64,000 nt of DNA, from the NCBI RefSeq assembly GCF_003589595.1, contig NW_020653776.1, positions 20,006-84,005 on the forward strand, in the 5' to 3' direction. The notes beneath the pieces were generated by a model. It was not told where the DNA came from. It ran no database searches and saw nothing but the letters and a program-made list of their open reading frames with translations. Each line of letters starts with the position of its first letter. The stretch's first letter is position 1. Position numbers and translations under genes: made by a program. This DNA is from Hyposmocoma kahamanoa. Lineage: Eukaryota > Arthropoda > Insecta > Lepidoptera > Cosmopterigidae. This document shows, one piece after another, positions 30,272 through 42,527 of this stretch.

Positions 30272-31139
30272 TATACCGTACAAAGCGACATAGGTGGCCT
30301 AAGCTCAAGTACCTAGAGCTTTCGAGATTTCATGCTGGCACGCGTCCAACACTGACTAATCACTACCTTTATTTATTTACCGCTATGAAAGACATTTTAA
30401 ATTCGAATTTATTAGATATATAAGCAAGGTTTACACGTGGATAATCCATCTTTCTCTTGCCCTTCTCCTATTGCTCGGGGTCGACGCATCCATTAATCTT
30501 TATCACCAGTCACCTCATTGTTGGCTCTTTCTTGCTGTACTTACATGTCTTTCACAGAATCGAATATCTTTTCCGTTCTTTCTTTGCCCTTAAAGTCATA
30601 ATTTTTGTATTTAACCCGTTCACAGACAGTATAGACGTTTACCATCAAATTAAGAGTCTACTACCTCTGCTCTAATTCAAATTTTTCTCGTACTAATTTT
30701 GCTTGGGTAGAGCGGTAGGGACACCGGTTTTATTTCAGAATTTATTTTTTACAAACGAAATTTATACCATTTGAAAAATGTATATCGTGTAGTATACATA
30801 CCATATAGTAATCAGTGTATGTCTTCCATTTTACTGTATATTTCTTCCAAAGTGATAGATTCAACACTTTCACTGTTATACAGTATCAACCAAAGCCATT
30901 TGAGGTTGCATCGACTCTTAAATATCAGAATGTCGCACTGCTATTACAACAGTGTTGAAATTCCAAATACGTGAAATTCAAGATTAACGTAAAATTTAAT
31001 TATCTACATGTCAATACAACTGTCTCGTTAGAATATTGTTAAAACAATTAAAATATATCTACCCCGTTCCGCTATATGGATCTCAAAAGACCGACTACGG
31101 GCTATAGAGTGTGATTTCCAAGTGCTTTCCGCATAATTG
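30272..31139. other. Unassigned AT-rich stretch
   Basis: Short open frames at 30457-30675 and 30771-30974 lack any recognisable domain. Confidence 0.35.
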
Positions 31140-31310
31140 CTGCGTACTGTTCATCGAGTATATAGCCAGAAATAGAGACATAATGTCATTTAATTTGTTT
31201 GAAAACTATTCTGCCATATCATTACGGTGACAACTGCGCTCCGAGGCCAGCACGAATTCGAAACAAATGACGGGTGTCGTCAATTGTTTCATTTCAAATC
31301 GACCAGTTAA
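31140..31310 (+). repeat. Fragment of the unclassified repeat of 17951-18400
   Basis: CGAGTATATAGCCAGAAATA and CATTACGGTGACAACTGCGC match the other copies in inverse orientation. The central part is deleted. Confidence 0.55.
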
Positions 31311-31421
31311 TAATAATAATATTAATAAAAAAATCTGTATTTCTTAAAAACATGGGTTCTTAAACAATACTGGCTGGAGCCTCCTTGTAAGCACAGCCTG
31401 TGTCAGGAGGCACCGCTCTTC

Positions 31422-31423
31422 AC

Positions 31424-31454
<31 letters not shown>

Positions 31455-31460
31455 TGTGTG
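31422..31460. repeat. (CG)n/(TG)n microsatellite
   Basis: A run of CG dinucleotides passes directly into a run of TG dinucleotides. The TG part may have arisen from the CG part by deamination. Confidence 0.8.
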
Positions 31461-31621
31461 TATTTGTGTATGTGTACGTGTATTTAAGAGTGGTGTACGT
31501 GTATCAAGCAGAGCCTCAACTTCTTCATATGTTTTCCCCGCAAACCATTTCGATCCCAGATCACAAAATTCTATATAAAAGTACAAATTATTTGATGCTC
31601 CTATCTATTACCCATGCATAT

Positions 31622-31750
31622 TTACCTAATTCTCGTGAGTTTGGGTGTAATTTGTGGTTGTCTATGTGTGTGTCCATGGCACCCGCGACACAGGGTTTCC
31701 CTAGTGCGGGGCTATGTTGAGTGTGTGCGTTATTATTATTATTATTAATT
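31622..31750 (+). mobile_element. SINE-B copy, tail part
   Basis: GTTTGGGTGTAATTTGTGGT, CACCCGCGACACAGGGTTTC and a (TTA)n tail match the intact copy at 55288-55513. The tRNA-like head is missing. Confidence 0.75.
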
Positions 31751-32124
31751 TAATGAAATAACACTTCGATATAAACTGGCAACACATACTAATTTATGTC
31801 GACGTTTTGTGTTCCGAGAGAATCTCAAAAAATGTTGGGTAAACAAATTACAAAACAGTTAAATAATCAATAAAAAAAATAATTAAAAAATAAAAAAGAT
31901 AATTGAAATGATATTCCATTTTTTGTTTTGTTTTTGGGAACAACTTTAACAATGTTAAAAGAGACAAAATGGCATTTTTAAACATAAAATAACTAATCAC
32001 TCGTGACGTGCAAACAATGCGACTCTGTGCTTAGTACTGGCGCGAGTTTGTATTCGTTTTTTAATTTGTATTTGCTTTGGTGGCTTCACTTTCGTCTTCG
32101 GCGCGCTCCATCTGCCTATGTTTT
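31751..32124. other. Unassigned AT-rich stretch
   Basis: I see no gene, RNA or repeat family. Confidence 0.35.
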
Positions 32125-33510
32125 GTAATCTGATCCAATCGCCATAACTTCCATACTCTGCAAGGTTATGGAGAGTTCTGAACGGTAAGCTGCTACCATA
32201 CCTTGAAATAAATGACCTACTCAGTGATCGTCAATATGGCTTCCGCCGGGGACGATCAACTGGGGATCTTCTCGTGTATGTTACGCATTGCTGGGGCGAG
32301 GCCATCGAGAAACACGGTGAGGCACTGGCCGTATCGCTCGATATCTCAAAGGCCTTCGACAGGGTTTGGCATGCAAGTTTGCTGAGCAAGCTTCCTGCTT
32401 ACGGCATCCCTGCCGACTTTTGCAGCTGGATATCAGATTTCCTTGGGGAACGGTTTCGGATTCGAGTAGTCATTGAAGGCTGCTCATCTGATTTGATGGC
32501 TATTGATGCTGGAGTTCCTCAAGGGTCTGTTCTCTCGGCGACTCTTTTCCTGCTACACATCAATGACCTATTGGTCCCGGGTATAGTTGGGTATGCAGAT
32601 GACAGTACAGTTACCGAGAGATATCTGTCTAGCGCAAGAGACGGCAGGGAAGATATTCGTTCGCTGAGAGAGGCTATGGTAGAGCGAACGAACCTGACCT
32701 TAAGTGTTGTTGCCCAGTGGGGTGACAACAATCTGGTCAGCTTCAACGCCACCAAAACGCAGGCCTGTCTTTTTTCCGCAAAAAGGAGTCCATTTGATCT
32801 GACTCCTACTTTTCGGGGTGTATCTGTCCCAGTTACCGACCGCCTAGAGCTTCTTGGCATGACATTAAGCGCAAACCTCAACTTTGGCGCTTCTATAGTC
32901 TAAAGCGCAAACTGCAGCCAAGAAGCTGGGTATCCTTAACAAGGTGAAGCGATACTTCTCGCCTGGACAGCTTTTAACCTTATATAAAGCGCAGATCCGG
33001 TCTTGCATGGAGTATTGCAGTCACCTGTGGGATGGCTCAGCGAAATACCAACTAGAGGATCTTGACTCGATTGATCGCAGAGCCAGGAGGCTTATTGGCG
33101 ACGATGAGCTCGAATATAAACTTCATAGTTTAGCCCATCGGCGAAAGGTCGCGGGTCTGTCGGTTTTTTACAGATTATACTTCGGAGAGTGTGCCCATGA
33201 GCTCCACCAGCTCATTCCATCCGCCCCCTTTTACCATCGGACATCTAGACGAACGGCGGGATATCACCCTCACCTGGTTGATATTCCTTTAAGACGTACT
33301 AAGCGCTTTTCGTCATCTTTTATAATGCGCACAGCCCGTGACTGGAATTCCCTGCCTGCGTCTATTTTTCCGAGTACATACAACCCGAATATTTTCAAGG
33401 TGCGATTGAATAGGCATCTTCTGGGCGAGCTCGTACCAACGTAGACCTCATCTTTGCTCTAGGGCTAGGTAGTGGTCAAGAGTACGTCCATATTTAATAA
33501 AAAAAAATTA
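32125..33510 (+). pseudogene. 5'-truncated non-LTR retrotransposon with reverse transcriptase core
   Basis: The polymerase domain is clear: DRQYGFRRGRSTGDLL, then SLDISKAFDRVWHASLLSKL (motif A), GVPQGSVLSATLFLLHIND (motif B) and the catalytic YADD at 32592-32603 within VGYADDSTV. Thumb and C-terminal blocks follow (KRYFSPGQLLTLYKAQIRSC, CSHLWDGSAKYQL, AHRRKVAGLSVFYRLYFGEC, RTARDWNSLPASIF). The frame ends at TAA 32901 because of a frameshift and resumes in another frame through 33444. No endonuclease domain is present. It ends in an A-rich tail at about 33500-33520. It is of CR1/Jockey type and inactive. It belongs to the same family as 7505-8245 and 55790-56590. Confidence 0.85.
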
Positions 33511-33814
33511 AAAAAAAAATCTGAGATTTCGATATAATTTTTACACTCATAATACAATTTGCTGTACATTTTTAATTTCTTATTCAAAGTATTGTAACGT
33601 TGGCCGCACGTTTGTCGTGTTGCCTATTTGCAAATACAGTGCTGGTACTTGGAATTAGTGTTAAAAGATCTTGCCTTCTTTTCTGTCTGATACTATGGTC
33701 ATATGTTTTTTTTAACACTATGCTAGTAATATACAATTTTCTCACCCAGGGGAGCTCACACAAGTTGTACAACTGTTCTGTACAAAATTCAGTACAAAGT
33801 ACATTACCTCATTT
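33511..33814. other. Unassigned stretch
   Basis: I see no gene, RNA or repeat family. Confidence 0.35.
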
Positions 33815-34105
33815 TCACAAAATACTGACCTTAATCAAGCTGTGTTGAGCACGTTCTACATCAAGTAACCTCGTTTTCGCCGCACCACCCCAGACAGGTA
33901 TGCAATACACTAACATAGATTGTACTAAAGATATGTATACTTCATTCAGCAGGTCTCTAAAGGAGCCATGTAGCCCAGCGTCTATAATTGTTGGCACCAC
34001 ATGCCTTAGTGATGTCAAAATCCATACTAATTTCCTAATTCGCAGGACAACATGTTCAAGGTGTGGGTACCAAGAGAGCCGCCGATCCATGATGATGACT
34101 TGAGT
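33815..34105 (-). pseudogene. Relic of a second non-LTR retrotransposon type
   Basis: On the minus strand the peptide MDRRLSWYPHLEHVVLRIRK, then YISLVQSMLVYCIPVWGGAA and LLDVERAQHSLIKV, matches the region after the reverse transcriptase core of LINE polymerases. It is a different family from the 32-kb element. Both ends are missing. Confidence 0.65.
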
Positions 34106-34187
34106 TTAACTTGATCTTTGCTATAATGGACGAACATTGCAAAATTACGTATTTAATATTTAATTACCGATTAAATGTGATCCCGTT

Positions 34188-34470
34188 CGTTTTGTAATTA
34201 GATGGTTTGCTGTTTTTTCCACGCTACCGAATGGAACAGCCCCCCATAGTTAGAGATATTATCTTTATTACAATAAATACTGAATATTTTTGGAACATGC
34301 GAAGACATACACACAGTCAGTTGTTGGCGCTGTACTATTTCAGCTTTCTAATTTGTGATTTCGGCGCAAACGAGAGTGATATTTATATGTAAGTGATATC
34401 AATACCGTTTGACTGATGAGTTGCCAGGGATGGATAGCCCTTATTTCGTCTCTATTTCTAGTTATATACT
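34188..34470 (+). repeat. Unclassified dispersed repeat, second copy
   Basis: It is the reverse complement of about 17951-18230. Shared words include GAATGGAACAGC, AGTTAGAGATATTAT and CTCTATTTCTAGTTATATAC. Confidence 0.6.
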
Positions 34471-34558
34471 CGATGGTACTGCTTTTCTATAGAGAAGTAT
34501 CAACAACGTACAAACAAAATTCAATTATTTTTTACATTTACACTCACACATTACATTA

Positions 34559-34735
34559 AGGGTCGTATTCTAGAACTTTCCTCAATACTCAAGTCAGGAC
34601 TTGAGTATTGCAGTGAGCACTGTAAATCATACTCAAGTCCTTGTCATTAGGATCGTATTTCCAGTGCTTGAAATCTTACTCAAGTCTGCTCAAATCCTGA
34701 CTTGAGCATTGAGTAGAGTACTGGAATACGACCCT
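34559..34735. mobile_element. MITE-D copy 2
   Basis: It runs from AGGGTCGTATTCTAGAAC to the inverse GGAATACGACCCT. Several internal CTCAAGTC words are inverted to each other. The flank words ATTA and AAGA do not show a convincing target duplication. Confidence 0.8.
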
Positions 34736-34892
34736 AAGACAGTTAAAGTAAGTTTTAACCAAAGTCTTTTCTATAAAAGGCAATGTTTTTAGTACTATTT
34801 CAATTTATAGCACAAAGACACTACATACTACTGTCATAGCCGTACCTACTTTGTTTTATACAAGATGTTTTCTTCTTTTATTATACGCATGT

Positions 34893-35123
34893 AAGCGATC
34901 GCCGTGCAGTGCCACTCAGAACTTTAACCCGCAAAGATCTTATCCACTTTGCTCGTCATCTTGAGACATATTAAGTTGACAAGTCTCATGTGCTTGTAAT
35001 TTAACGAGCACCCTTCCAAACCGGAACACAGTAATCCTCACATTACTGTTTGGCGGCAGAAATAGGTAAGGTGGCAGTACTTCGCCGGACGAACTCTTAT
35101 ACAGGGAACTCTACGGCTACTAA
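34893..35123 (-). mobile_element. SINE-X copy, 3' end lost
   Basis: GCAGTGCCACTCAGAACTTT, CATGTGCTTGTAATTTAACG, CATTACTGTTTGGCGGCAGA and GGGAACTCTACGGCTACTA follow family order. Confidence 0.7.
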
Positions 35124-35677
35124 ACAAAAAAAATCAGCCGTTAGTGACAAAGCGTAATTATTATATTGAATCAATACAAGCACAAAGAAAAGTACTGACA
35201 AAAAAGTGACGTGTTTGAATAATGGTCTTTGAATGGGTTAACAACTTCCAAGTAAAGCAACGATAAATACAATACTTTCAAACTCGCTCTTACGTCATAT
35301 TATTATTCAGTCTAATCAACGTCATTCATGTTTTTGTCTATGCGACTGTATTTGAAAAACAATGCTAATTATAATTAGGGCAAACTCACCGATCACGTTG
35401 TTTGAACACGTGGTTAGTGATCACTTACGCGTCATAGGTTCGGGTTACACGATCACAGTCCATCGTGTCTACCGAGGTTTTGTTTATGTAGTCACTTTGA
35501 TACAAGTTCATGCTGTTTAACGTGTTATTGTTGACCTAAAAGATTATTTACAATTATGTTCTACGGTCCTAATGAGAGATGGAATGTATTGAGTGAGAAT
35601 CAGTAAGCATTTTAAATTCTTATTGAACATTATGACTACCACCATCAAAGATAACAAACAATTAAGAAACTCAAAAT
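35124..35677. other. Unassigned AT-rich stretch
   Basis: I see no gene, RNA or repeat family. Confidence 0.4.
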
Positions 35678-35685
35678 GTAATATC

Positions 35686-35917
35686 CTTAGAATAATAACG
35701 CATAGAATGATAGTTTCATACCAAACGAACTGTCACGAGAGAGGCAAAAATCAAATTCATGTAGGCTAGTTTTAGTAGTAGGTTAATTTTCGCTGTTCGC
35801 GGTGCAAGTTGACCTTGAGCACTGAAGGCCCGCCCGCTCGTGTAGGCCCATTGGGCGCGCTTCAGTTTGCCTCACTTAGCGTGTGCGGACTAGGTTTCTA
35901 TGCGTTATTATTCCAAG
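35686..35917 (-). mobile_element. MITE-A copy 4, internally deleted, inverted
   Basis: It is 232 bp with both terminal repeats (one change in the right end, TTCCAAG). The perfect 8-bp target duplication GTAATATC lies at 35678-35685 and 35918-35925. The THAP-coding middle is deleted. Confidence 0.9.
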
Positions 35918-35969
35918 GTAATATCCATAAACCTTTCATGGATAGTACTCAAATAATACCGCACAGAAA

Positions 35970-36271
35970 ATGACAGAATTTTCCTTTAATTTTCCACATT
36001 TGACATTGACACCTGTCAAAAGTTGAAGTTAGTAAACGAAAACGAAGGAGCCAAGGTTTTTTTCGTTATTGTGAAATCTTTTAAATTTCGTTTTTCTAAG
36101 TGACTTTTAGATAGATAAGTTCATTTTATAATTCACGCTACATAAAACTGCAAAAGATATTTCTAAACGTAGAACATAATATGAGCCTTCGAAATTATAT
36201 TTTTCCAATTTTTCCATATTTTCACGCAAATTTCCTCTATTTGAAATAATTCGGAAAATTACCCAACAGTA
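35970..36271 (+). mobile_element. MITE-F copy 1, left end decayed
   Basis: TTTAATTTTCCACATTTGAC, ACCTGTCAAAAGTTG, AAGATATTTCTAAACGTAGA and the end TCGGAAAATTACCCAACAGT match the better copy at 53449-54091. Confidence 0.65.
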
Positions 36272-36874
36272 TACTTGTCTATGGAAGAGCAGTAGGCGGC
36301 AACTACACAGAAAGCGCAAAGACCGTAGTAGGTTTTTTTAAATCCATACAGCGAAACCGTCAAAATACCGGAGTGTTGTCCTGAAAACTTAAAATATTAT
36401 TATTTCGGACGTGCGGAGTTGGTGCTTGATTTTTGTTTGTGGAATCAGTCTTTATGTGCAGCTAGGTAAAAATAACGGTGTGTGCCGTACTATCGGTGTG
36501 TAGCGGGTGTCTCTAGGATGCGTGATGGGTTAAAATAAATCATCATTCTCAAAAATGACTAAAATTGCCTCAAAAACATAATTACGCAAGTGGGTCAAAA
36601 GTTACGATAAATGTAAGAAATATAACCACCTGGCAACACTGATTATAACGCCTGAATCTATAAATTATTATATGTAAAAGAGTTTAAGCTACAATCATTA
36701 ATACAATAATAATGCGCATTGTGCCCAGAAAGCTGGTAAAGTTTTGCCCTTTGAACATTTCAGTTTCCTATTAAGTTTAAAACAATCCATTTCGAAAAGA
36801 AAGTTTGAATCGGCAAAGTTGACACCGACTGACTTTAGTTCGTTTGTCTATGTTAGAACATTGAAATTGTATTT
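36272..36874. other. Unassigned AT-rich stretch
   Basis: I see no gene, RNA or repeat family. Confidence 0.35.
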
Positions 36875-36960
36875 TTTGTAAAGGGCCCGAAACGTCGGTT
36901 TGTTTTGAAAAAAACAAATATGCGCGATTCAAATCCGGAAAAATAGTTTCATTTCCTATG
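36875..36960 (+). repeat. Second copy of the repeat tail seen at 25190-25260
   Basis: TGTAAAGGGCCCGAAACGTC and CGGAAAAATAGTTTCATTTC are shared with the 25-kb copy. The palindrome is absent here. Confidence 0.65.
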
Positions 36961-39083
36961 TATTTTTTTAATTAGTGAATCTAAAAAAGAACACAAAAAC
37001 GTTTTAAAGTGGAATGGAAAGTGAAAAGCGCAAATTGCGAAGTGCTAGAAAAAAAAAACAAAAACAATCTGATTTTTGTTCAGTAAAGCACGTGATCGGA
37101 TTAGTGATCAGGAAGTTGGCGTGTTCACATTGTTCATTGGTCAGCGCCGCACTAGGGGAGGGCCCGCGCACTAGATAAGCACGCGCGCGCTGTGTGTCAT
37201 GCGCACTCGTTACGACGCCACGTTGACTAGGGATGGGGTAAATAACGGTTGATTGTCTTTGTATTATCGATATCCACTACTATATCTACATTGATGATTG
37301 ATTTAATAGCATGTAATCTGTTGTTTATGTAATTATATCTAATCTATTGTTTTGTTCGTGATTTTAAATATGTCGTTTGTATGGGTAGAGATTAAAACCT
37401 AATCCACCCGTTTTACCGGGTTTTTACCGTAAGCGCGAAAATGGTATTAAGCGGTTTTAGTACCAAAGACACTTGCAAAGTTGACATACATTACATACTA
37501 AGATAACAGTCTTGATTGAACGTAATTATAAAATAGTAATAATAATGGTTTACATACCTTTTCATAATATCAGTCGCCGATGAAATATTTTCGTAACAGC
37601 CATTGTGTCACAAGGGCGATTAATAGTCAATTAAGAACAAAGGGACATTCAAATATTAATGGCCCGAATGTTTGTAATTGCTGTTCAGGCCGTATGGCAT
37701 ACAATGTTTTTCATCACACTCGCGAAGAAGTCGAAGAAGAGAAAATTATGTATTTAAGATTTCATAGTATATTCATATAATATTTGCAAACTTTGAAGCA
37801 TACCGCAAATAAATTTTATACAAAGAACTTTTTTCTTTGAGGTTTACAACATTTTGCTTTGGCTTTACGTATGAATTAAAACGTAAAATTTTTTAAACCT
37901 ATGTGTGTCATATAAATAAATAGGTATGCATCTTATAAAAATTATAAAGGAAATAAAACCGACTCTATTTATTTGGTTTTCTTAAATTTAATCAAGATTG
38001 GGAGGGTCTCGGGCCTAGGGCAGTATGACAAAAATACCGTCTAGTTTTGCTGCACTTGCCACTACTGCCAGTAAGTGTCATGAAAAAATTACCTTAGTTA
38101 TTTGAGCCAGCCACGTCAACTATTAATAACGTCAAAACTGATCATTTACTACATCTTACTTTATAAACAGCTATTTTCTTTTGGAGTTCCGTTACTCAAC
38201 ACTAGATGGCACTAAATTCAATAGTTCTTATGAGCATTTACTTAGCTAGAAATTCTATAAACACCAATAAGAAAGTTTTGCATAGGCTTTCACAATTTTG
38301 TCGTATGGAATATAACTATGGCTATAAGGGAACGCCCACTTCCACTGATTTGTTTATTCAATAATGGAAACCATTATACGAGTTAAATTTGGAATACAAT
38401 ATTATGATATTTGAATTTCAATGAACAAAATCATTCTATATGAAAAAGAAGCAATCCCACACATATCCACCTCTCGATTCCATGGACTTTCATTTACTGT
38501 ACTGAATAATAACAAGATTACCATTAACGACTGTTTACTAATTACAATAATTGATTCGGCACATGGCTTCACCACCTTCCCCGCTTTCTTATCTACGCAC
38601 GTGCTGGCACCGTGCCAATACGACGGTTTCATGGCTTTTTAAATTGGATTTCTATGAGAAAATTAGACAAATATAATCATTTTGCAATAATCATTAAATT
38701 TGAACAAAACTCGATTAACCACAAATATCTAGCTAAATAGTTTCCGCTTCATTTTCGATCGTTAATGGATTTTAACCTAATTTAAGCCGTTAACAAAACG
38801 CTCGGGCATTTGCCCATCTCTGGTCGTAATTTATTAAATATTGGATGATTTTCATACTTACGATTTGAAATAACTTAATAGCAAGAAATAACAATACATT
38901 ATTACAATAATAATGTACATATTCGCATACCAACTATTATCGCATAAGCTGAAAATTAAACTAGTTTTTCGGATCTAATCGTGCGTATATTTGTTTTTTA
39001 AATGAACCAACGTTTTGCACCCTTTCGTTGTAAATACGTGACGAAGAACTAATTTAAGTTCCAATATATAACATGATTTTTTC
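36961..39083. other. Unassigned stretch with one CpG-rich patch
   Basis: The patch 37137-37240 (GGGCCCGCGCACTAGATAAG and CACGCGCGCGCTG) stands out against AT-rich flanks and could be a regulatory region. No exon follows that I can support. The rest shows no gene or repeat family. Confidence 0.3.
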
Positions 39084-39310
39084 ATAATATCAGTACAGAG
39101 TACTAAAAAACCGACCTCAAAAGTCATTCATCCCCTAGTTTGCCACCCTTAGAGGTGAAATATTATTTTTAAATGGGACTACTACTGAGGTAGCCTCTTT
39201 CCAACAAAAAAAGAATCAACAAAATCGATTTACAAAGTAACATAAAAAAAATACAAAAAAAACATACTGTGGAATTGAGAACCTCCTCCTTTTTTTGAAG
39301 TCGGTTAAAA
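39084..39310 (-). mobile_element. MITE-E copy, full length
   Basis: It runs from ATATCAGTACAGAGTACTAA (the same terminal words, inverted, close the 46868-47068 copy) and ACCGACCTCAAAAGTCATTC through CCCCTAGTTTGCCACC to TTTTTTTGAAGTCGGTTA. Confidence 0.75.
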
Positions 39311-39808
39311 ATAGAACGAATTGAAGAAATGAATAAATTTTATGATTAAAGAATCTGCCCTACTTAAATTCCCTTATGAGGCTGCTGCTCTGTCAAGTAA
39401 GATTTTTAAAAATGTACTCGATTATAGTAGGTAATTAATGTTATTTTATTACAATAAAGCTAGTGACTGGGATATTCACTAATAATAATAACCCATTGAT
39501 TTCGTTTGCACCTTCAAGTCGCAAGACACAAAATGATAATACATTTTATTTAATATTTTTAACAAGTTGTATACCACATGGAATTGATTGGTTATATCCC
39601 AATATTTATTGATTTCACAAAAGTTAACTTTCAAAGTGCATGCTTCTTGTCAGGCGTTACAAAAATAATTATGAAAGGTAATATATTCACATTTTCCAAT
39701 AAATAACGTTGCTGAGCGTTATCGAATAACAGTTACAAAATAACAGCTGACGTCGCACTAACCTCGTAAACAGTATTATAACAGCGTGTGCAGAACGCTT
39801 TCCAACGA

Positions 39809-39843
39809 TCAGTTTGTTCTTTGTCGTCACAAGGGATAGACGT
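39809..39843 (+). promoter_or_regulatory. Candidate TATA-less core promoter: Inr plus DPE
   Basis: The initiator TCAGTT has its A (+1) at 39811. Exactly at +28 to +33 stands AGACGT, which fits the insect downstream promoter element at every position. A G is present at +24, the extra base favoured in DPE promoters. No TATA box lies near -30. The spacing rule is established for Drosophila; its use here is inference. Confidence 0.55.
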
Positions 39844-39915
39844 CGTGGATAGAGCGCCCGAACAGGCAGCGATCACAGTTTTCTTTTTTTTATTTGGCTT
39901 CTAGCCGTTGTATGG
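39811..39915 (+). other. Candidate first exon of paralogue 2 (ends in ATG-G)
   Basis: From the predicted start to the donor G|GTGAGT (GT at 39916), the only ATG is the last one, at 39912-39914, leaving one extra G. The paralogue 2 exon at 59533 begins AG in the phase that needs exactly one preceding base. Joining gives Met-Glu-Arg-Glu-Lys and runs in the conserved frame. This supplies the start codon that the 59.5-kb exon lacks. The intron would be about 19.6 kb. No transcript evidence is available. Confidence 0.4.
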
Positions 39916-39921
39916 GTGAGT

Positions 39922-41970
39922 TTTTTATTAAAACATTTTTATGCACCTTCAGTTCATATTGTAGTGGCGGCATTTCAGTGTTTTCTCGAATATTTTCAAC
40001 ACAAAGTAAGGTTTTTCGTGTACAGGCATAGTGAATGTTACGTATTGTGTTTGGATTTCAAAATCAGGTAAACAAAGACTGGATAGCTTTTCATTTTAAT
40101 TTCGCGAACCGAATAAGAGCTAAAAACAAACAACTTTTTACAGTTTTAGGGGAAGTGCGTTCGATATTTTTTTTTTACTTCCTTTTTAATTTGAATGTGG
40201 AACAGATTCCTCTGTTCACAATTCTCGTTCTCCCCTCTTTGGGGGAGAACGATAATTTATATTTCCTTTTCAATTTTTGTTTTGGAATACGTGCAAGTGT
40301 TGAAATAATGTAAAAATATTTCGCAATTGTATTTACGCATTACACTTAACGATGTTGTTTTCCGCATTTGACGCTAGTACAATGAGTACTTTCTATATGA
40401 CTTACTGTTTTTCTATAAAAGCATACTTTACGCCGTCATTTCCTACGTACTTTATTTAAATCGCTTATTACATACGTCACAAAGTTTGTAAAATACGTAC
40501 TCTTATTGCTAGTCAGCTACACGACACGTGCCGATATCATATAGCGTAAGTTATATTCTATAACCTTTAACTTGATCATAAATCACCAGAGATAGGACAG
40601 ACTTAGAGCATATAATATAAAACATAGTGAAAATAAATCCTCACCCTGAAATTGCTGAACTACAAAAAATTAACTAAAACAAATTGAATTCAAACGTAAG
40701 TTACGTTTACATTATGTTTTCTTCTAAATACACCATTGTTATTAAATAATTGCCAGGTAAACAATTAGTATAGTTATGGGATTAAGAGCATTTGCGCTTT
40801 AAGTCCGATTCGTGTGGAATCCGAGAAATGGCGGTCCAAAATGTCACAGGGTTCATTTCATTATATTATATCTTATATATTCAAGGAATCGAATAAGACT
40901 TAGTGCACAAGCGACATCCGCAGTGGGTCAGAGATTTCTAGAGTTCTATAGTATCGGAATCGGGTACGTATCGAATACGAATAGGATGCAGTACCCAAAC
41001 GCGATTAGAAAGTAGGTTAGTTTTCTCTACCTAATTGCGGTAGTAATTTTTTAAAATTTAAATATTATAAAATATTATCATAAAGTATTATTTAATATTC
41101 GAGTGTGGTATCCTGAAATATTACTTGCTCTATTCTATGTATATTAGTTTCTTAAAGTTTCGGTAAATGTACTCTATACTATTTATTTATATACTTTCTA
41201 TTTATTATAAACAATATAACATTGATAAATAAAAGTTTCATTTTACTTATTTTTCTCTTCATGTTTTTTTACTTATTAATTCGAATTTACTTAGAAATTC
41301 GAATTTTCTTGTTCGTTGTTTTTTTTTCGTTCCAGTTTGTAATCATTGTAAGCGAAGACAGCTGTAAGTAAGCCCGTAGACATACTTCAAGATACTATTT
41401 GTTACATTTCTCACCCTTTGTTTATTGAAGTCACATGTAACCAATCGTCAAAAGTCTTTTATCACATGAAAGTCGATAAAATAACACGAACTACGTAAAA
41501 CAAATTATGTATGTCTAATAATTCTGCTATTTGAGCATAAAGCACAATAAAAAAAGTTAGCTACTAATTTCGTTCTAGAATCATGAAACTTGTAAGTTTT
41601 ATAGATGTGGCCCTATTACCAGTGATGGGAGTTGTGGGCGTTAATTCGGCTAAACTAAAAAATAACGTAGACATTCCCTTCTACAAATCCTGGGACTTCT
41701 CAGAATTCATTTTATTTCAATATGCGTATTATTTATAGAAATTTGAGTACATTGGCGACAAACTGTTGCTATAAAAATAACATTGCGATTAACACAATCG
41801 CAATCTGTCGTACGTATTTAAATACTTTAGCTATTTAAAAAATAAACATGAGACAACGTGTATTTTAGGATGTTTAGAAAATAAACAATCACAAACAAAT
41901 TTATATGCGTTAATGACGAGTTGGGTATGCCCATACTAAGAAAACGTTCATGCCTTAGGCAGACCTATCG
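39922..41970. other. Unassigned AT-rich stretch
   Basis: It would lie in the long first intron proposed for paralogue 2. I see no gene or repeat family; CGTTCTCCCC and GGGGGAGAACG at 40228-40252 form a short perfect hairpin. Confidence 0.35.
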
Positions 41971-42012
41971 TATCTTACCTAATTCTGCCGCCAAGCAGTA
42001 ATGTGAGTAACA
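41971..42012 (+). mobile_element. SINE-X fragment
   Basis: CTTACCTAATTCTGCCGCCA and AGCAGTAATGTGAGTAAC mark a small piece of the family. Confidence 0.5.
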
Positions 42013-42299
42013 TGATTCAATAATTTTTATTTATTTTATCTAGAGTCGCCATTTACAATTTTAAGTATGTACTAACGTTAATTTGTATGAATTGACATAA
42101 TTGATACCCCATGGTAACATATTCGCCTACGCCTATACTGGCCTAGTCTATATATGACATAGTTGACTTGTCAAAGGCACAAGCTTGGTATAGAATAAAA
42201 ATGATGAATATATTTATGATGTACTATTATCTCCTGGTGATCCACATTACAAGTTTTTGCCTTGCTTCGACATTAGAATTAGAATCCCACTATTTTTAA

Positions 42300-42527
42300 T
42301 GCCCTAAAGTAACGTGACGAACAACTAGTGCGCCTGGCAGTAAGCGACACGCCTGTCCATAACATATGGAGTGCCACTCAGAGCTATAATTCACAAAGAT
42401 TTGAGGGGCATCTGTCACCCCGAGACATTAAGTTAACAAGTCCCGCGTGCCTGTAATTTCACCAGCACTCTTACCCTTCAAACCGGAATGCAGTAATGCT
42501 CGCATTACTGCTTGGCAGCAGAAAAAC
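42300..42527 (-). mobile_element. SINE-X copy
   Basis: AAGTAACGTGACGAACAACT, GTAAGCGACACGCCTGTCC, GTGCCTGTAATTTCACCAGC and CATTACTGCTTGGCAGCAGA follow family order. The head is missing. Confidence 0.75.
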
